Shown here in pieces: positions 16,325 to 24,859 of a DNA stretch of 43,111 nucleotides. The DNA comes from JBDIVL01 sp039794405. Lineage in GTDB: Bacteria > Planctomycetota > Brocadiia > Brocadiales > Brocadiaceae. Under the pieces are notes generated by a model, which searched no databases, was not told where the DNA came from, and worked only from the letters and a program-made list of their open reading frames with translations. How positions within the stretch are numbered: position 1 is the first letter of the stretch; every line of letters starts with the position of its first letter. The stretch spans positions 1-43,111 of the forward strand of contig JBDIVL010000034.1 in assembly GCA_039794405.1 (NCBI GenBank), in the 5' to 3' direction. A program made the translations under genes and the position numbers.

Positions 16325-17713
16325 TTATTGAATAATCCTTCCTTCCATATTCTCAGGTACTCTAATACCCATATAATTCAATATGGTAGGAGCAATATCA
16401 TAGAGTGTTACATCTTTACATCTCATTCCATATGGGATTTTATTATTTCGCATGATAAAAATACCATATTGTGAATGATTAGCATCATCCGGCCCGGTAT
16501 CATTTTCATTAGCCCATATTGTCCTGTTTCCAACGCTACCAATGGATCGCCAAAAGAGATCACCATAGTACACGATTAAATCAGGAGGTACGCCGTTACA
16601 TTCTGAATAAATCTCTTCAGGCTTATAAACCTTTGTGTGGATACTCTTACCATTCTCATCTCTCAAATCCTCTAGCTTTTTTATCAGCTCATTTCTAAAG
16701 TGCTCATATTGCTGTTTTGCAATGACTCCCTTTGGTTCACGACCTTTTACATTTATAAATAGCCGCCCATAATAACCACCTTCCCCCCAAACCCGTGTAT
16801 TCTCCCAATCAACGATCAGTTTGTTAAATGGAGTAACTTCTGCAGGATATTGTACTAATTTCAAATACCCGTTTTGAACAAGCCACTCATTAATGCAAAT
16901 ACCACCGACCATCTTTTTTGATCCATGATCTGATACGATGAGGATCATAGTATCTTCACTTAAAAGGTTAAGTGTTTCATGGATTTCTTTATCGAGATAC
17001 TTATAGTAATCAAGGATGGCGTCTTTATATTTTGAACCCTGTATGTATTTTGGGTGTTTTTGGTCAAAGTACTTCCAAAAGGCATGATGCATTCTGTCAG
17101 GACCCATTTCTACCATCATAAAGAAATCCCATTCTTTGGATCGAATAAAGTGACGGGTTAGCCTGAACCGTTTTTCCGTCATATCATAGACCGTTCTCAA
17201 GATGGATTCTTTATCATCGCTGCGAAATTCCTCTACGTCAAGGATATAACCATTTGAAATTGCTTCCACCTCAGCTTTTAATACGGCTGGATATGTATAT
17301 TCACATTTCGTATCAGGCGTCATAAAACACGTTACCATACAACCATTAACAGGTTGAGGTGGATACGTCATTGGAACACCAATGACCACAACCCTTTTTC
17401 CCATTTTCGATAAAATATCCCAAACGGTATCAAAATGGACAGCCCTTGAATTAGCAAAGACTAGCCCTTCATAATCATAGCTTGATCGATTCCTAAATCC
17501 ATATAAGCCTAACCTGCCGGGATTCACACTTGTCATCATTGACATCCATGCTGGGCAGGTAATGGCAGGGATGGTACTTTTCATTTCACCATAGATACTA
17601 TGAGAAACCAGTTGTTTTATATTCGGTAGTTGATCCAACCATCGATCAAAAAGAAGTTCAGGTGGTATTGAATCCAGACCTAATACGAATACTTTCTTTT
17701 TATTAATGACCAT
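16325..17713 (-). CDS. Alkaline-phosphatase-superfamily phosphodiesterase
   Basis: This is a type I phosphodiesterase/nucleotide pyrophosphatase-like protein of about 462 aa. Metal- and nucleophile-site motifs are visible: LGLDSIPP near residue 11, the nucleophile threonine in PAITCPAW near residue 52, MGPDRMHHAFWKY near 205-217, VSDHGSKK near 258-265 and a late histidine in DANHSQYGIF. Such enzymes cleave phosphodiester or pyrophosphate bonds; the substrate is unknown. It has no signal peptide, so it appears cytoplasmic. The frame also opens three codons earlier with GTG (17722); the ATG at 17713 was preferred. It is 129 nt upstream of the cysC-like gene on the same strand, and the two may form a unit. 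Confidence 0.82.
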   Translation of the reverse strand: MVINKKKVFVLGLDSIPPELLFDRWLDQLPNIKQLVSHSIYGEMKSTIPAITCPAWMSMMTSVNPGRLGLYGFRNRSSYDYEGLVFANSRAVHFDTVWDILSKMGKRVVVIGVPMTYPPQPVNGCMVTCFMTPDTKCEYTYPAVLKAEVEAISNGYILDVEEFRSDDKESILRTVYDMTEKRFRLTRHFIRSKEWDFFMMVEMGPDRMHHAFWKYFDQKHPKYIQGSKYKDAILDYYKYLDKEIHETLNLLSEDTMILIVSDHGSKKMVGGICINEWLVQNGYLKLVQYPAEVTPFNKLIVDWENTRVWGEGGYYGRLFINVKGREPKGVIAKQQYEHFRNELIKKLEDLRDENGKSIHTKVYKPEEIYSECNGVPPDLIVYYGDLFWRSIGSVGNRTIWANENDTGPDDANHSQYGIFIMRNNKIPYGMRCKDVTLYDIAPTILNYMGIRVPENMEGRIIQ

Positions 17714-17891
17714 TGAATACACTTATAGTAATAACTTTTATTGATCAATTTACTAAGCAACTGACTACTGTACTATAACGTAAAGGAAACCCATTTGGTA
17801 TGCGTCTACTGAATTATGCCATTTGATATGTTCTTGGCAAATAGGAAGGGACAACCTTTTTCTATATTCTCATTAATACGAATTATACAAA

Positions 17892-17964
17892 AGCCCGCGA
17901 TCGGAGTCGAACCGACAACCTCATCATTACGAATGACGTGCTCCGCCAATTGAGCTACGCGGGC
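17892..17964 (-). tRNA. tRNA-Thr, anticodon CGU
   Basis: The minus strand folds into a full cloverleaf: acceptor stem GCCCGCG/CGCGGGC (7 perfect pairs), D-stem GCTC/GAGC, anticodon stem CGTCA/TGATG with loop TTCGTAA (anticodon CGT in DNA, reading ACG), and T-arm with the TTCGACT loop. The discriminator base is U and CCA is not encoded. Confidence 0.97.
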
Positions 17965-18076
17965 ATAAAATATTTGTTTTGATTATAAAGAAATATTATA
18001 CGAAATTTTTTTTCATTTACAATGATTATTCTACCTCTCGGTAGGGCCTATGAATCCTCCTTGTATTAAGGATATG

Positions 18077-18210
18077 GTTTACTACAGAGGGAGTAGAGAT
18101 TTCAGATAAATAATGAGAAATTAGAGATTGGAAAGATACAACTTTCACTTCTAGATTCCAAATTCTAATTTCCAATACCCACTACAATCTCAGCATTTTC
18201 TGTAGTAAAC
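18077..18210. repeat. 134-bp element with nested inverted repeats
   Basis: Perfect 12-bp ends GTTTACTACAGA (18077-18088) and TCTGTAGTAAAC (18199-18210) enclose a second imperfect inverted pair of about 20 bp built on AATTAGAGATTGGAAA and its approximate complement (about 18113-18132 with 18146-18166). It begins about 110 nt from the tRNA and ends just beyond the kdsA stop. It could be a small non-autonomous element or a long structured RNA end; no T-tract marks it as a terminator. Confidence 0.55.
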
Positions 18211-18219
18211 TGTTACGGT

Positions 18220-19047
18220 TTATGATTCTGGCTTAACAATCTGGTGAATCTCCAATACCTGTTCAATTAAATATGACAGATCTTTTAGGGGCAGCATGGT
18301 AGCAGCATCTGAAAGTGCCTTTTCAGGATTGTCGTGCACTTCTAAGAAGAGACCATCGCAACCCGTGGCAACGGCAGCCCTGGCAAGAGGTATGACCATG
18401 TTCCTTTCACCTCCAGAAACATTTCCCTGACTTCCTGGCAATTGGACGCTATGTGTGGCATCGTAGATTACAGGGTAACCAAATTCACGCATAATGACTA
18501 AAGAGCGCATATCACTGACCAAATTATTATAACCAAAACAAGCGCCTCGTTCCGTTAATAAAATTTGTTCATTTCCAGTACTTCGTATTTTATTGGAAAC
18601 GGATTTCATATCCCAAGGTGCCAAAAATTGTCCTTTTTTTATATTAATCGGTTTGCCTGTTTTGGCCACAGCCAGGATCAAATCAGTTTGGCGGCAGAGA
18701 AAAGCAGGAATTTGTATAATATCGAGTACATCTGACACGATTGGTATATCTTCTTTACAATGAACATCAGAAAGTATTGGTAAATTCAATCGTTTCTTTA
18801 TTTCGGCTAAAATTTTTATACCTTCATATACCCCTGGTCCCCGATAAGAATCAATTGACGTCCGATTTGCCTTATCATATGATGCCTTAAAAATAAAAGG
18901 AATCTTTTTCGTCTCAAAAATATTTTTTAGTTTCTCTGCTAACCTTAGACAGCCCTCAAAGGTCTCTATTACACACGGCCCAATAATAAAGACAAGAGGC
19001 ATTCCCCGGCCTATGGAAAGATTTTTTATATTTACAGTTTTAGCCAT
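18220..19047 (-). CDS. kdsA: 3-deoxy-8-phosphooctulonate synthase (Kdo-8-P synthase)
   Basis: KdsA condenses phosphoenolpyruvate with arabinose 5-phosphate to Kdo-8-phosphate, the first committed step to the Kdo sugar of lipopolysaccharide. From the ATG at 19047 it is 275 aa, the normal size. Seen motifs are IIGPCVIE, FKASYDKANRTS, PGVYEGIKIL, LPILSDVH, IPAFLCRQTDL and DATHSVQLPG. The frame continues upstream to 19125, but the extra hydrophobic 26 codons do not fit the family, so the internal start was chosen. No other Kdo gene is in the window. It points to an LPS-type outer membrane. Confidence 0.95.
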   Translation of the reverse strand: MAKTVNIKNLSIGRGMPLVFIIGPCVIETFEGCLRLAEKLKNIFETKKIPFIFKASYDKANRTSIDSYRGPGVYEGIKILAEIKKRLNLPILSDVHCKEDIPIVSDVLDIIQIPAFLCRQTDLILAVAKTGKPINIKKGQFLAPWDMKSVSNKIRSTGNEQILLTERGACFGYNNLVSDMRSLVIMREFGYPVIYDATHSVQLPGSQGNVSGGERNMVIPLARAAVATGCDGLFLEVHDNPEKALSDAATMLPLKDLSYLIEQVLEIHQIVKPES

Positions 19048-19458
19048 TTTTAAGAGACTATGCAAACAATAAGAAATACAATAAATAAGATTCTGTAATA
19101 TATATAACAATGTAACAAGTGTCAATAAATTATCGTTAAAAAGTAATTGCTACCTGTTTGTTCTCCGTGTAAAATGGAGACAAGCAGATTAGGATACATT
19201 ATTGATTAATAATATATAATGCGGCTTAGCCGCAAAACCAATCAAAAAAGTATACAAGTATGCCAAATATCAAAATCCAAAGTTCGAAATCCTTTTTTGA
19301 AAATACCTCAAAAGACTCGCTAAAAAGAGTTTTTACGGAATGATGCGATAATGGTTGGCAGCCAAGCTTTTAAATAATAGCAAAAGCTTAATTTATGCAG
19401 ATAACAAAAAATTACCATTGCAGAAAGAACAAAACAGGACTTTAAGAGGATAGTATAT
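19048..19458. other. Divergent intergenic region, AT-rich
   Basis: About 410 bp between kdsA and the plus-strand hypothetical gene. It contains a small hairpin, GCGGCTTAGCCGC (about 19222-19234), and a CAAAATCCAAAGTTCGAAATCC-like patch near 19268. No gene or convincing promoter can be assigned. Confidence 0.4.
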
Positions 19459-19824
19459 ATGAAAAGCAAAATATTTATAGGTATTTTTACATGGTTGAGC
19501 ATATCCATCACTACATTTGGACAATCGTTTGACTATGAGGCTCCTTTAATTAGATTGAAAACAGGCCTACCGAATATATTCACGGTAGAGGGTGTTCGAC
19601 AAATACATGATGGAGATGAGGAAGCAGTTTTGAATATTGTTGTAAACGTAAAGAAGGGGAAGATTGAGTCCGTAAGTAAGGATGGAGGATACTGGATTAT
19701 TACCGTAAGAACAAGCAGCAAAGAAGCCTCAACATATACAGTAAAAGATACTCAATTTAAAATTGTTGGGGAAGAATCAAAAAAAGTCACTATCAATGCC
19801 ATTCACTGGAAAGATGGAAATTAA
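19459..19824 (+). CDS. Small exported hypothetical protein
   Basis: A 121-aa protein with an N-terminal signal peptide (residues 1-21, hydrophobic core IFIGIFTWLSISITTF, likely cleavage near GQS). The rest is predicted strand-rich and lysine/valine-rich (EAVLNIVVNVKKGKIESVSK, GYWIITVRTSSKE). I recognise no family. The ribosome binding site AAGAGGA precedes the ATG at a suitable distance. It ends 5 nt before cobM, so the two are almost certainly cotranscribed; a link to corrinoid metabolism is only positional. Confidence 0.65.
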   Translation: MKSKIFIGIFTWLSISITTFGQSFDYEAPLIRLKTGLPNIFTVEGVRQIHDGDEEAVLNIVVNVKKGKIESVSKDGGYWIITVRTSSKEASTYTVKDTQFKIVGEESKKVTINAIHWKDGN

Positions 19825-19829
19825 AACGT

Positions 19830-20567
19830 ATGAAGGTATTTTTTATTGGTGCAGGACCAGGCGATCCTGAATTACTAACTATCAAGGCATTTAAGATCAT
19901 TCAGCACGTAGGATATTGTATTTATGCAGGTTCTCTTGTAAATCCAGAAATCCTTAAATCTCTTCCACCTCATGCAGAAGTATACGATTCATCTCATATG
20001 AGCCTGGAAGAAATGATCGTTGTCTACAAAGAAGCAATGAGGAAAAATATTGATGTTGCCCGAATACATTCGGGAGATCCATCAATCTACGGTGCAATGC
20101 AAGAACAAATGCATGCCCTGAATAAATTAGGAATTCCCTACGAGGTTATTCCAGGTGTTAGCTCCTTTGTTGCTGCAGCAGCAGTTTTGCGGCAGGAACT
20201 AACCCTTCCCGGTGTAACACAGACAATCGTTATAACACGCATGGAAGGGAAAACTCCTATTCCAGAAAAAGAACATCTCGGTAAATTGGCAATTGCGACA
20301 CCTACCTTGTGTATTTTTCTTAGTATAGAAAAAATAGATGAAATAGTGGAAATACTTACCCCTTACTATGGAAAGGATTGTCCCGTATCTGTTGTTTATA
20401 AAGCAACATGGCCAGAACAGAAAATCGTTTGTGCAAAACTCTCCAATATTGTTGAAAAAGTTAAACAAGAATCCATTAAAAAGACAGCGCTCATTATTGT
20501 TGGAAACGTGTTAGGAAGTGAGTTCAAAAGGTCTGTATTATACAGCAAAACTGAAAACTGTTTATAA
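19830..20567 (+). CDS. cobM: Precorrin-4 C11-methyltransferase
   Basis: CobM/CbiF transfers a methyl group from SAM to C-11 of precorrin-4 (or cobalt-precorrin-4) in corrin ring synthesis. The 245-aa sequence has the tetrapyrrole methylase fold marks: FIGAGPGDPELLTIKA at the N-terminus, YAGSLVNPEIL, ARIHSGDPSIYGAMQEQM (motif with GDPS), YEVIPGVSSFVAAAA and TIVITRMEGKTPIPE. These last two are characteristic of CobM rather than other ring methylases. Other ring-synthesis genes are absent from the window. It follows an exported hypothetical gene by 5 nt. Confidence 0.94.
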   Translation: MKVFFIGAGPGDPELLTIKAFKIIQHVGYCIYAGSLVNPEILKSLPPHAEVYDSSHMSLEEMIVVYKEAMRKNIDVARIHSGDPSIYGAMQEQMHALNKLGIPYEVIPGVSSFVAAAAVLRQELTLPGVTQTIVITRMEGKTPIPEKEHLGKLAIATPTLCIFLSIEKIDEIVEILTPYYGKDCPVSVVYKATWPEQKIVCAKLSNIVEKVKQESIKKTALIIVGNVLGSEFKRSVLYSKTENCL

Positions 20568-20842
20568 CCATACCTAGCATGACATAGCCACAACCGAGTA
20601 ATACGATAAATCATAGTTACTATTTTATGGTTAAGCAATTTCCTTGTCCTTAATATCTTTAATCAGTCAGAAACAAACCACTCATCTGAATAAAGAATGG
20701 ATGGCTCATTTACCAAAAGATACTTTCTTACATATAAACATAAGAAAGAAATTACGGTAACATAATTTTGAATTCTCTATTTAATAACCGTATTACGAAG
20801 AGAACATAATTTACAAAAATTTCCAAATAATCCAGAAAATAC
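20568..20842. other. Intergenic region between cobM and the HU gene
   Basis: No gene seen. AACCATA at about 20567-20573 and TATGGTTA near 20627-20634 form a weak inverted pair, which is not convincing as a terminator. The hup promoter lies just downstream. Confidence 0.4.
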
Positions 20843-20871
20843 TTGATTCAGACCGCCATTTAATGTATCCT
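20843..20871 (+). promoter_or_regulatory. Probable sigma70 promoter of the HU gene
   Basis: TTGATT (20843-20848), a 17-nt spacer and TATCCT (20866-20871) lie about 60 nt upstream of the HU start codon. Confidence 0.5.
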
Positions 20872-20934
20872 ACCTCCAAATTTAACGTATCTTATTATTA
20901 TATCATTAACCATTTTTGAAAGGGGGTTATTGTA

Positions 20935-21216
20935 ATGAATAAACAGGAGCTGGTTGAAATAGTAGCAAAAGAGTGTGAGATACCAAAGGGTAGCGGGGAA
21001 AAGGCTGTAAATGCTGTTTTGAATGCCATAAAGAACGGTGTAAAAAAAAGCAAAGAAGTTCGTTTAATAGGATTTGGAACCTTCTCTGTTAGGGCTAGAA
21101 AGGCACGGAAGGGACGCAACCCTCAAACAGGAGCCCCAATTAATATTAAAGCCAGCAAATCAATAAAATTCACCGCTGGTCAAGATTTCAAGAATGTCAT
21201 AAACAATAGCAAATAA
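20935..21216 (+). CDS. hup: HU-family DNA-binding protein
   Basis: A 93-aa nucleoid-associated protein that bends DNA as a dimer. It begins MNKQELVEIVAKECEI, has the RLIGFGTFSVRARKARKGRN segment of the beta-arm base, the arm GRNPQTGAPINIKASKSIKF and the closing helix GQDFKNVIN. These match HU/IHF; length and a single gene favour HU. The ribosome binding site GAAAGGGGG is strong, fitting an abundant protein. It is monocistronic and closed by the bidirectional terminator at 21249-21290. Confidence 0.95.
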   Translation: MNKQELVEIVAKECEIPKGSGEKAVNAVLNAIKNGVKKSKEVRLIGFGTFSVRARKARKGRNPQTGAPINIKASKSIKFTAGQDFKNVINNSK

Positions 21217-21248
21217 TCTATCAGAAAACCTGTTGAAATCGCAACTGT

Positions 21249-21290
21249 ATAAACAAAAAAGCAGGCCTTCAAGCCTGCTTTTTTGTTTAT
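21249..21290. terminator. Bidirectional intrinsic terminator between hup and typA
   Basis: An 18-bp perfect stem ATAAACAAAAAAGCAGGC / GCCTGCTTTTTTGTTTAT with a short CTTCAA loop. T-runs lie on both strands, so it can end both the plus-strand hup and the minus-strand typA transcripts. Confidence 0.95.
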
Positions 21291-21312
21291 ATTCTAAAAT
21301 AGTAGTGTTCCT

Positions 21313-23175
21313 TTATGTTTTTTCTGCAGATGTTTCCGCAGGTTCTAAAGTTTGTTGTCGACGAATAATTCTACGCTCATTTTCTGTAAGGAGTTTCTTT
21401 CTTAATCGGAATGTCTTCGGTGTAATTTCTACCAATTCATCATCTTCTATATACTCAAGTGCCATTTCCAGAGAAAATTCTCGTGGAGGAGGAAGTTTAA
21501 TACCTTTTTCAGCCGTAGCACAACGGATGTTAGTAGCCTTTTTAGCCCTAATAACATTAACGGTAATATCGTTCTGTTCACAGTGCTCACCTACTATCAT
21601 TCCCTCGTATACACGATCGCCGGGTTTAACAAACATTATGCCCCTATCCTGCAGACCATCTAATGCGTAACCGGTAACTTCACCGGTAACCATTGAAATT
21701 AACGTACCCTGTATTCGATGAGCAATGTCACCCTTGTAAGGTTCATAATCATAAAAATTATGGTACATCACTGCCTCTCCGCGTGTAGAGCTCAAAAGAC
21801 GATTCCTTAAACCAATTAAACCACGAGAAGGCATTCTGAACTCAAAATGAGTAATTTCCTTATCGGTATCCATACTGAGCATCTCACCTTTCCGTGCCCC
21901 CAACATTGATATTATGTGACCTTCGTATTCTTTCGGCACATCGATTACAACATATTCTACAGGCTCTGATTTCTGCCCCTTAATTTCTTTAAAAATAACC
22001 TTAGGTTTAGAGACCTGCATCTCATATCCTTCTCGCCGCATATTTTCAATTAATATCGATAAGTGCAAAAGTCCACGCCCAGAAACACGTAAAGCATCTG
22101 GCGTTTCAGTATCCTCAACCTTAAGTGCAACATTAGACCGGAGCTCTCGATAAAGCCTTTCTCTCAGATTTCTGCTGGTAACGAATTTACCATCTTGACC
22201 ACTAAAAGGAGAATTATTAACTGAAAATATCATTGAGAGTGTAGGCTCATCAATACAAATTTTTGGCATTGCCTGTGGATTTTCAACAGAGGTAATCGTA
22301 TCACTAATGTCAATATTTTCAATCCCAGTTAAAGCAACAATGTCGCCAGCTCTGGCGGATTTTATAGCTTGTCTTCCAAGCCCTGCAAAGGTATATAATT
22401 CAACTACCCTGTGTAATGTCTGTTTGCCTTCTCTATTAATTCTGGTGACCTGCTGACCTAGATTTATATCTCCGGCAAATATCCTACCTATTCCAATTCT
22501 ACCTACATAATCGTTATAGTCCAGCGATGTTATCTGTATCTGCAAGGGCGCACCTGGATCACTATTAGGTTTTGGAATATGGTATAAAATAGAGTCCAAT
22601 AATGGAGTAATATCCTTATTTTCTTCTTCTAAAGATAATTTCGCATAGCCTTCTCGTCCACTGGCATAAATTACAGAAAAATCCAACTGTTCATCGGTTG
22701 CATTAAGCTCAACAAAGAGATCAAAAACTTCATTCAAAACATCCATACAACGGGCATCCGGTCTATCAATCTTGTTAATTACCACAAGGGGTTTCAAATT
22801 ATAACTTAACGCTTTGCGAAGTACAAATCGTGTCTGCGGCATAGTCCCTTCAGCTGCATCTACAAGTAATAAGACACCGTCTGCCATCTTAAGAACACGC
22901 TCCACTTCCCCTCCAAAATCCGCGTGTCCTGGAGTATCAATGATATTAATTTTTACACCTTTATAGTTTATAGCTGTATTTTTAGCAAGGATTGTAATAC
23001 CTCGTTCACGTTCCAAGTCATTAGAGTCCATAATCCTTTCTACATTCTGAATTTGCTGATTTGACCGGAACGTACCGCTTTGCTTGAGCAACTGGTCTAC
23101 AAGAGTGGTCTTGCCATGATCAACATGGGCAATAATTGCCACATTACGTATATCATCTCTTACTAATTGTGTCAT
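21313..23175 (-). CDS. typA: Ribosome-associated GTPase TypA/BipA
   Basis: TypA is a translational GTPase of the EF-G class that binds 70S ribosomes and aids 50S assembly and stress adaptation. The protein is 620 aa from the ATG at 23175, chosen because GAGGAG stands five bases upstream; the frame opens four codons earlier. Motifs: AHVDHGKTT (G1), GITILAKNTAI (G2), DTPGHADFGGE (G3), NKIDRPDARC (G4), YASGREGYAKL (G5), then the EF-G-like and TypA C-terminal domains (GRGLLHLSILIENMRREGYE, MPSRGLIGLRNRLLSSTRGE). The leader upstream holds a promoter and a terminator-like hairpin (separate entries), suggesting attenuated expression. Confidence 0.97.
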   Translation of the reverse strand: MTQLVRDDIRNVAIIAHVDHGKTTLVDQLLKQSGTFRSNQQIQNVERIMDSNDLERERGITILAKNTAINYKGVKINIIDTPGHADFGGEVERVLKMADGVLLLVDAAEGTMPQTRFVLRKALSYNLKPLVVINKIDRPDARCMDVLNEVFDLFVELNATDEQLDFSVIYASGREGYAKLSLEEENKDITPLLDSILYHIPKPNSDPGAPLQIQITSLDYNDYVGRIGIGRIFAGDINLGQQVTRINREGKQTLHRVVELYTFAGLGRQAIKSARAGDIVALTGIENIDISDTITSVENPQAMPKICIDEPTLSMIFSVNNSPFSGQDGKFVTSRNLRERLYRELRSNVALKVEDTETPDALRVSGRGLLHLSILIENMRREGYEMQVSKPKVIFKEIKGQKSEPVEYVVIDVPKEYEGHIISMLGARKGEMLSMDTDKEITHFEFRMPSRGLIGLRNRLLSSTRGEAVMYHNFYDYEPYKGDIAHRIQGTLISMVTGEVTGYALDGLQDRGIMFVKPGDRVYEGMIVGEHCEQNDITVNVIRAKKATNIRCATAEKGIKLPPPREFSLEMALEYIEDDELVEITPKTFRLRKKLLTENERRIIRRQQTLEPAETSAEKT

Positions 23176-23248
23176 ATTACTCCTCAAATATATTCTGTAT
23201 CTTTTTTACACATCCATGTAAATAATACTGTAAAGTTACCCTTTAATG

Positions 23249-23278
23249 AAAAAAGCCGCAACGAAAAATCGTAGCGGC
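23249..23278 (-). terminator. Terminator-like hairpin in the typA leader
   Basis: On the minus strand the stem GCCGCTACGA/TCGTTGCGGC (one mismatch, TTTT loop) is directly followed by TTTTTT. It sits about 75 nt upstream of the typA start and about 60 nt downstream of the predicted transcription start, with no gene before it. That position suggests attenuation or a short leader RNA. Confidence 0.75.
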
Positions 23279-23342
23279 CTTATAAATTTAAATCGGCGTG
23301 TTACTTAAGCCAGAACAACTACGTTTTACACCAACAAAACAT

Positions 23343-23371
23343 ATTATTACAAACATAACCTTTCTTGTCAA
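23343..23371 (-). promoter_or_regulatory. Probable sigma70 promoter of typA
   Basis: On the minus strand, TTGACA (23366-23371) is a perfect -35 hexamer. A 17-nt spacer leads to AATAAT (23343-23348); shifting one base gives TAATAA. Transcription would start near 23335 and pass through the leader hairpin at 23249-23278 before typA. Confidence 0.65.
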
Positions 23372-23541
23372 TAAAAATGAAACCACTTAAGAATTTTTAA
23401 TTACTCCTGCACCAGTCTTTGCTTAAGTAGTATACACTATTCGGCTATTTAGTACACAGACAATATTTGTATAATTTGTATGCCTCAAACCATATACTTT
23501 TTGCCTTGCCCTATATGTTTGTAGCAGTTAATATATGGTGT

Positions 23542-24357
23542 ATGGAAATAGCAGCAGGAATTGATATTGGTTCAACTACCACAAAAATTGCAATAATACA
23601 TGGAAATTCTATCATAGGGTCAAAAATATCTTCTACTGGGGCTAATTGTAAAAGAACGGTTAAACTCTTGCTCAATGAGATGTTAAAAGACTGTGGTTTA
23701 AAAGAATACCAGATTAAATACACAGTAGCTACTGGATATGGCCGGAGAATGATTCCAGCCGATGAAATTGTTACAGAAATCACGGCTAACGCCAGAGCAG
23801 CCAAATGGCTCATGAGGGGAAAAGTAAACGTAAGAACCCTTATTAACATTGGTGGACAAGACTGTAAAGTAATCGCCCTGGATAACAACGGTATAATGGT
23901 GGATTTTGCCATGAATGATAAATGCGCTGCCGGAACAGGACGATTTTTAGAGGTCATGAGCCGTATCCTTGAGGTAGAATTAGATGAATTTGGCACACTC
24001 TCAGAAAGGTCAAAAGATACACCACACATAAATAGCTTATGTACAGTCTTTGGTGAATCTGAGGTCATCTCGCTTCTATCTCAAGGCAGGCGGATAGAAG
24101 ACATCATCGCTGGTATTCATAAATCCATTGCCAAGCGGGTAGGATCTATGGTAAAAAAAATCGGTGTCAGGGAAACCGTATTCTTTGATGGAGGCCCGGC
24201 CTTCAATCAAGGTCTGAAGAATGCATTAGAACAAGAGTTGGGAGTAAGCTTATACGTCCCACCTGATCCACAAACTACTACAGCCATTGGTGCTGCCATT
24301 ATTGCCTTTGAGCGCATTACATCAAGAAGCTCGAAAAATAATGAGGGCCTACATTAA
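23542..24357 (+). CDS. BcrA/BadF/HgdC-type CoA-dehydratase/reductase activase
   Basis: This ASKHA-fold ATPase family donates electrons, driven by ATP hydrolysis, to 2-hydroxyacyl-CoA dehydratases or benzoyl-CoA reductases through a [4Fe-4S] cluster shared by the dimer. From the ATG at 23542 it is 271 aa. It has the phosphate loop GIDIGSTTTK at residues 6-15, GGQDCKV at 104-110, and the two expected cluster cysteines, C128 in NDKCAAGTGRF and C167 in SLCTVFGESE. The 25 upstream codons to 23467 do not fit the family. No dehydratase or reductase subunit is in the window, so it is an orphan here. Such enzymes are found in anaerobes. Confidence 0.88.
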   Translation: MEIAAGIDIGSTTTKIAIIHGNSIIGSKISSTGANCKRTVKLLLNEMLKDCGLKEYQIKYTVATGYGRRMIPADEIVTEITANARAAKWLMRGKVNVRTLINIGGQDCKVIALDNNGIMVDFAMNDKCAAGTGRFLEVMSRILEVELDEFGTLSERSKDTPHINSLCTVFGESEVISLLSQGRRIEDIIAGIHKSIAKRVGSMVKKIGVRETVFFDGGPAFNQGLKNALEQELGVSLYVPPDPQTTTAIGAAIIAFERITSRSSKNNEGLH

Positions 24358-24391
24358 GAAAGACCGATAAATTTCGAAAGGAAAAGCATAA

Positions 24392-24859
24392 TTAACTATT
24401 GCGTTTTTTTAAAAGTCTTTCCTCATATTTTATAATAGTGTCCTCTTGCTCAGCCGTTTCTATTGAACCTGGCCTTTTCTTCCGCACTTCTAAAATGGCC
24501 TTCTTGGCACTACAACCTTTATTTACGAGATAACAAGCAAGCATAGTTCCGGTTCTACCGATTCCAGCATCACAATGAACAACAATCCTTTTTTTTGAAG
24601 AGATAAGATTATTTACAAAAGTTGCAAACTCCTCAATTTGTTCCTGGGTTGGTGATGAAAGGTCGACTATTGGAATGTGCTTATATTCAAACCCAAATTC
24701 TTCTATTAATGTTTTAAGAAGTGGTACTTCAGTTAGCGAAACAATTGCCTCGATCCCATTATCTTTTAGAAACTCAAGATCCGTTACTATCGATATAGGC
24801 CTTGCCATACCAGCAATTTCATCTTGTATAAGCCAACTAAAATTTCTAGGTATTCTCAT
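24392..24859 (-). CDS. Dual-specificity protein phosphatase family protein
   Basis: A 155-aa cysteine-based phosphatase with the P-loop HCDAGIGRT at residues 95-103 and a candidate general-acid aspartate at D66 (VDLSSPT). The N-terminal FSWLIQDEIAGMARP matches small DUSP23/archaeal-type phosphatases, in which this segment lines the active site. The substrate (phosphoprotein, phosphoinositide or RNA cap-like) is not evident. Its start overlaps the end of maf by 14 bp, so the two are translated from one message. It converges on the activase gene 35 nt away, with no clear terminator between them. Confidence 0.87.
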   Translation of the reverse strand: MRIPRNFSWLIQDEIAGMARPISIVTDLEFLKDNGIEAIVSLTEVPLLKTLIEEFGFEYKHIPIVDLSSPTQEQIEEFATFVNNLISSKKRIVVHCDAGIGRTGTMLACYLVNKGCSAKKAILEVRKKRPGSIETAEQEDTIIKYEERLLKKRNS

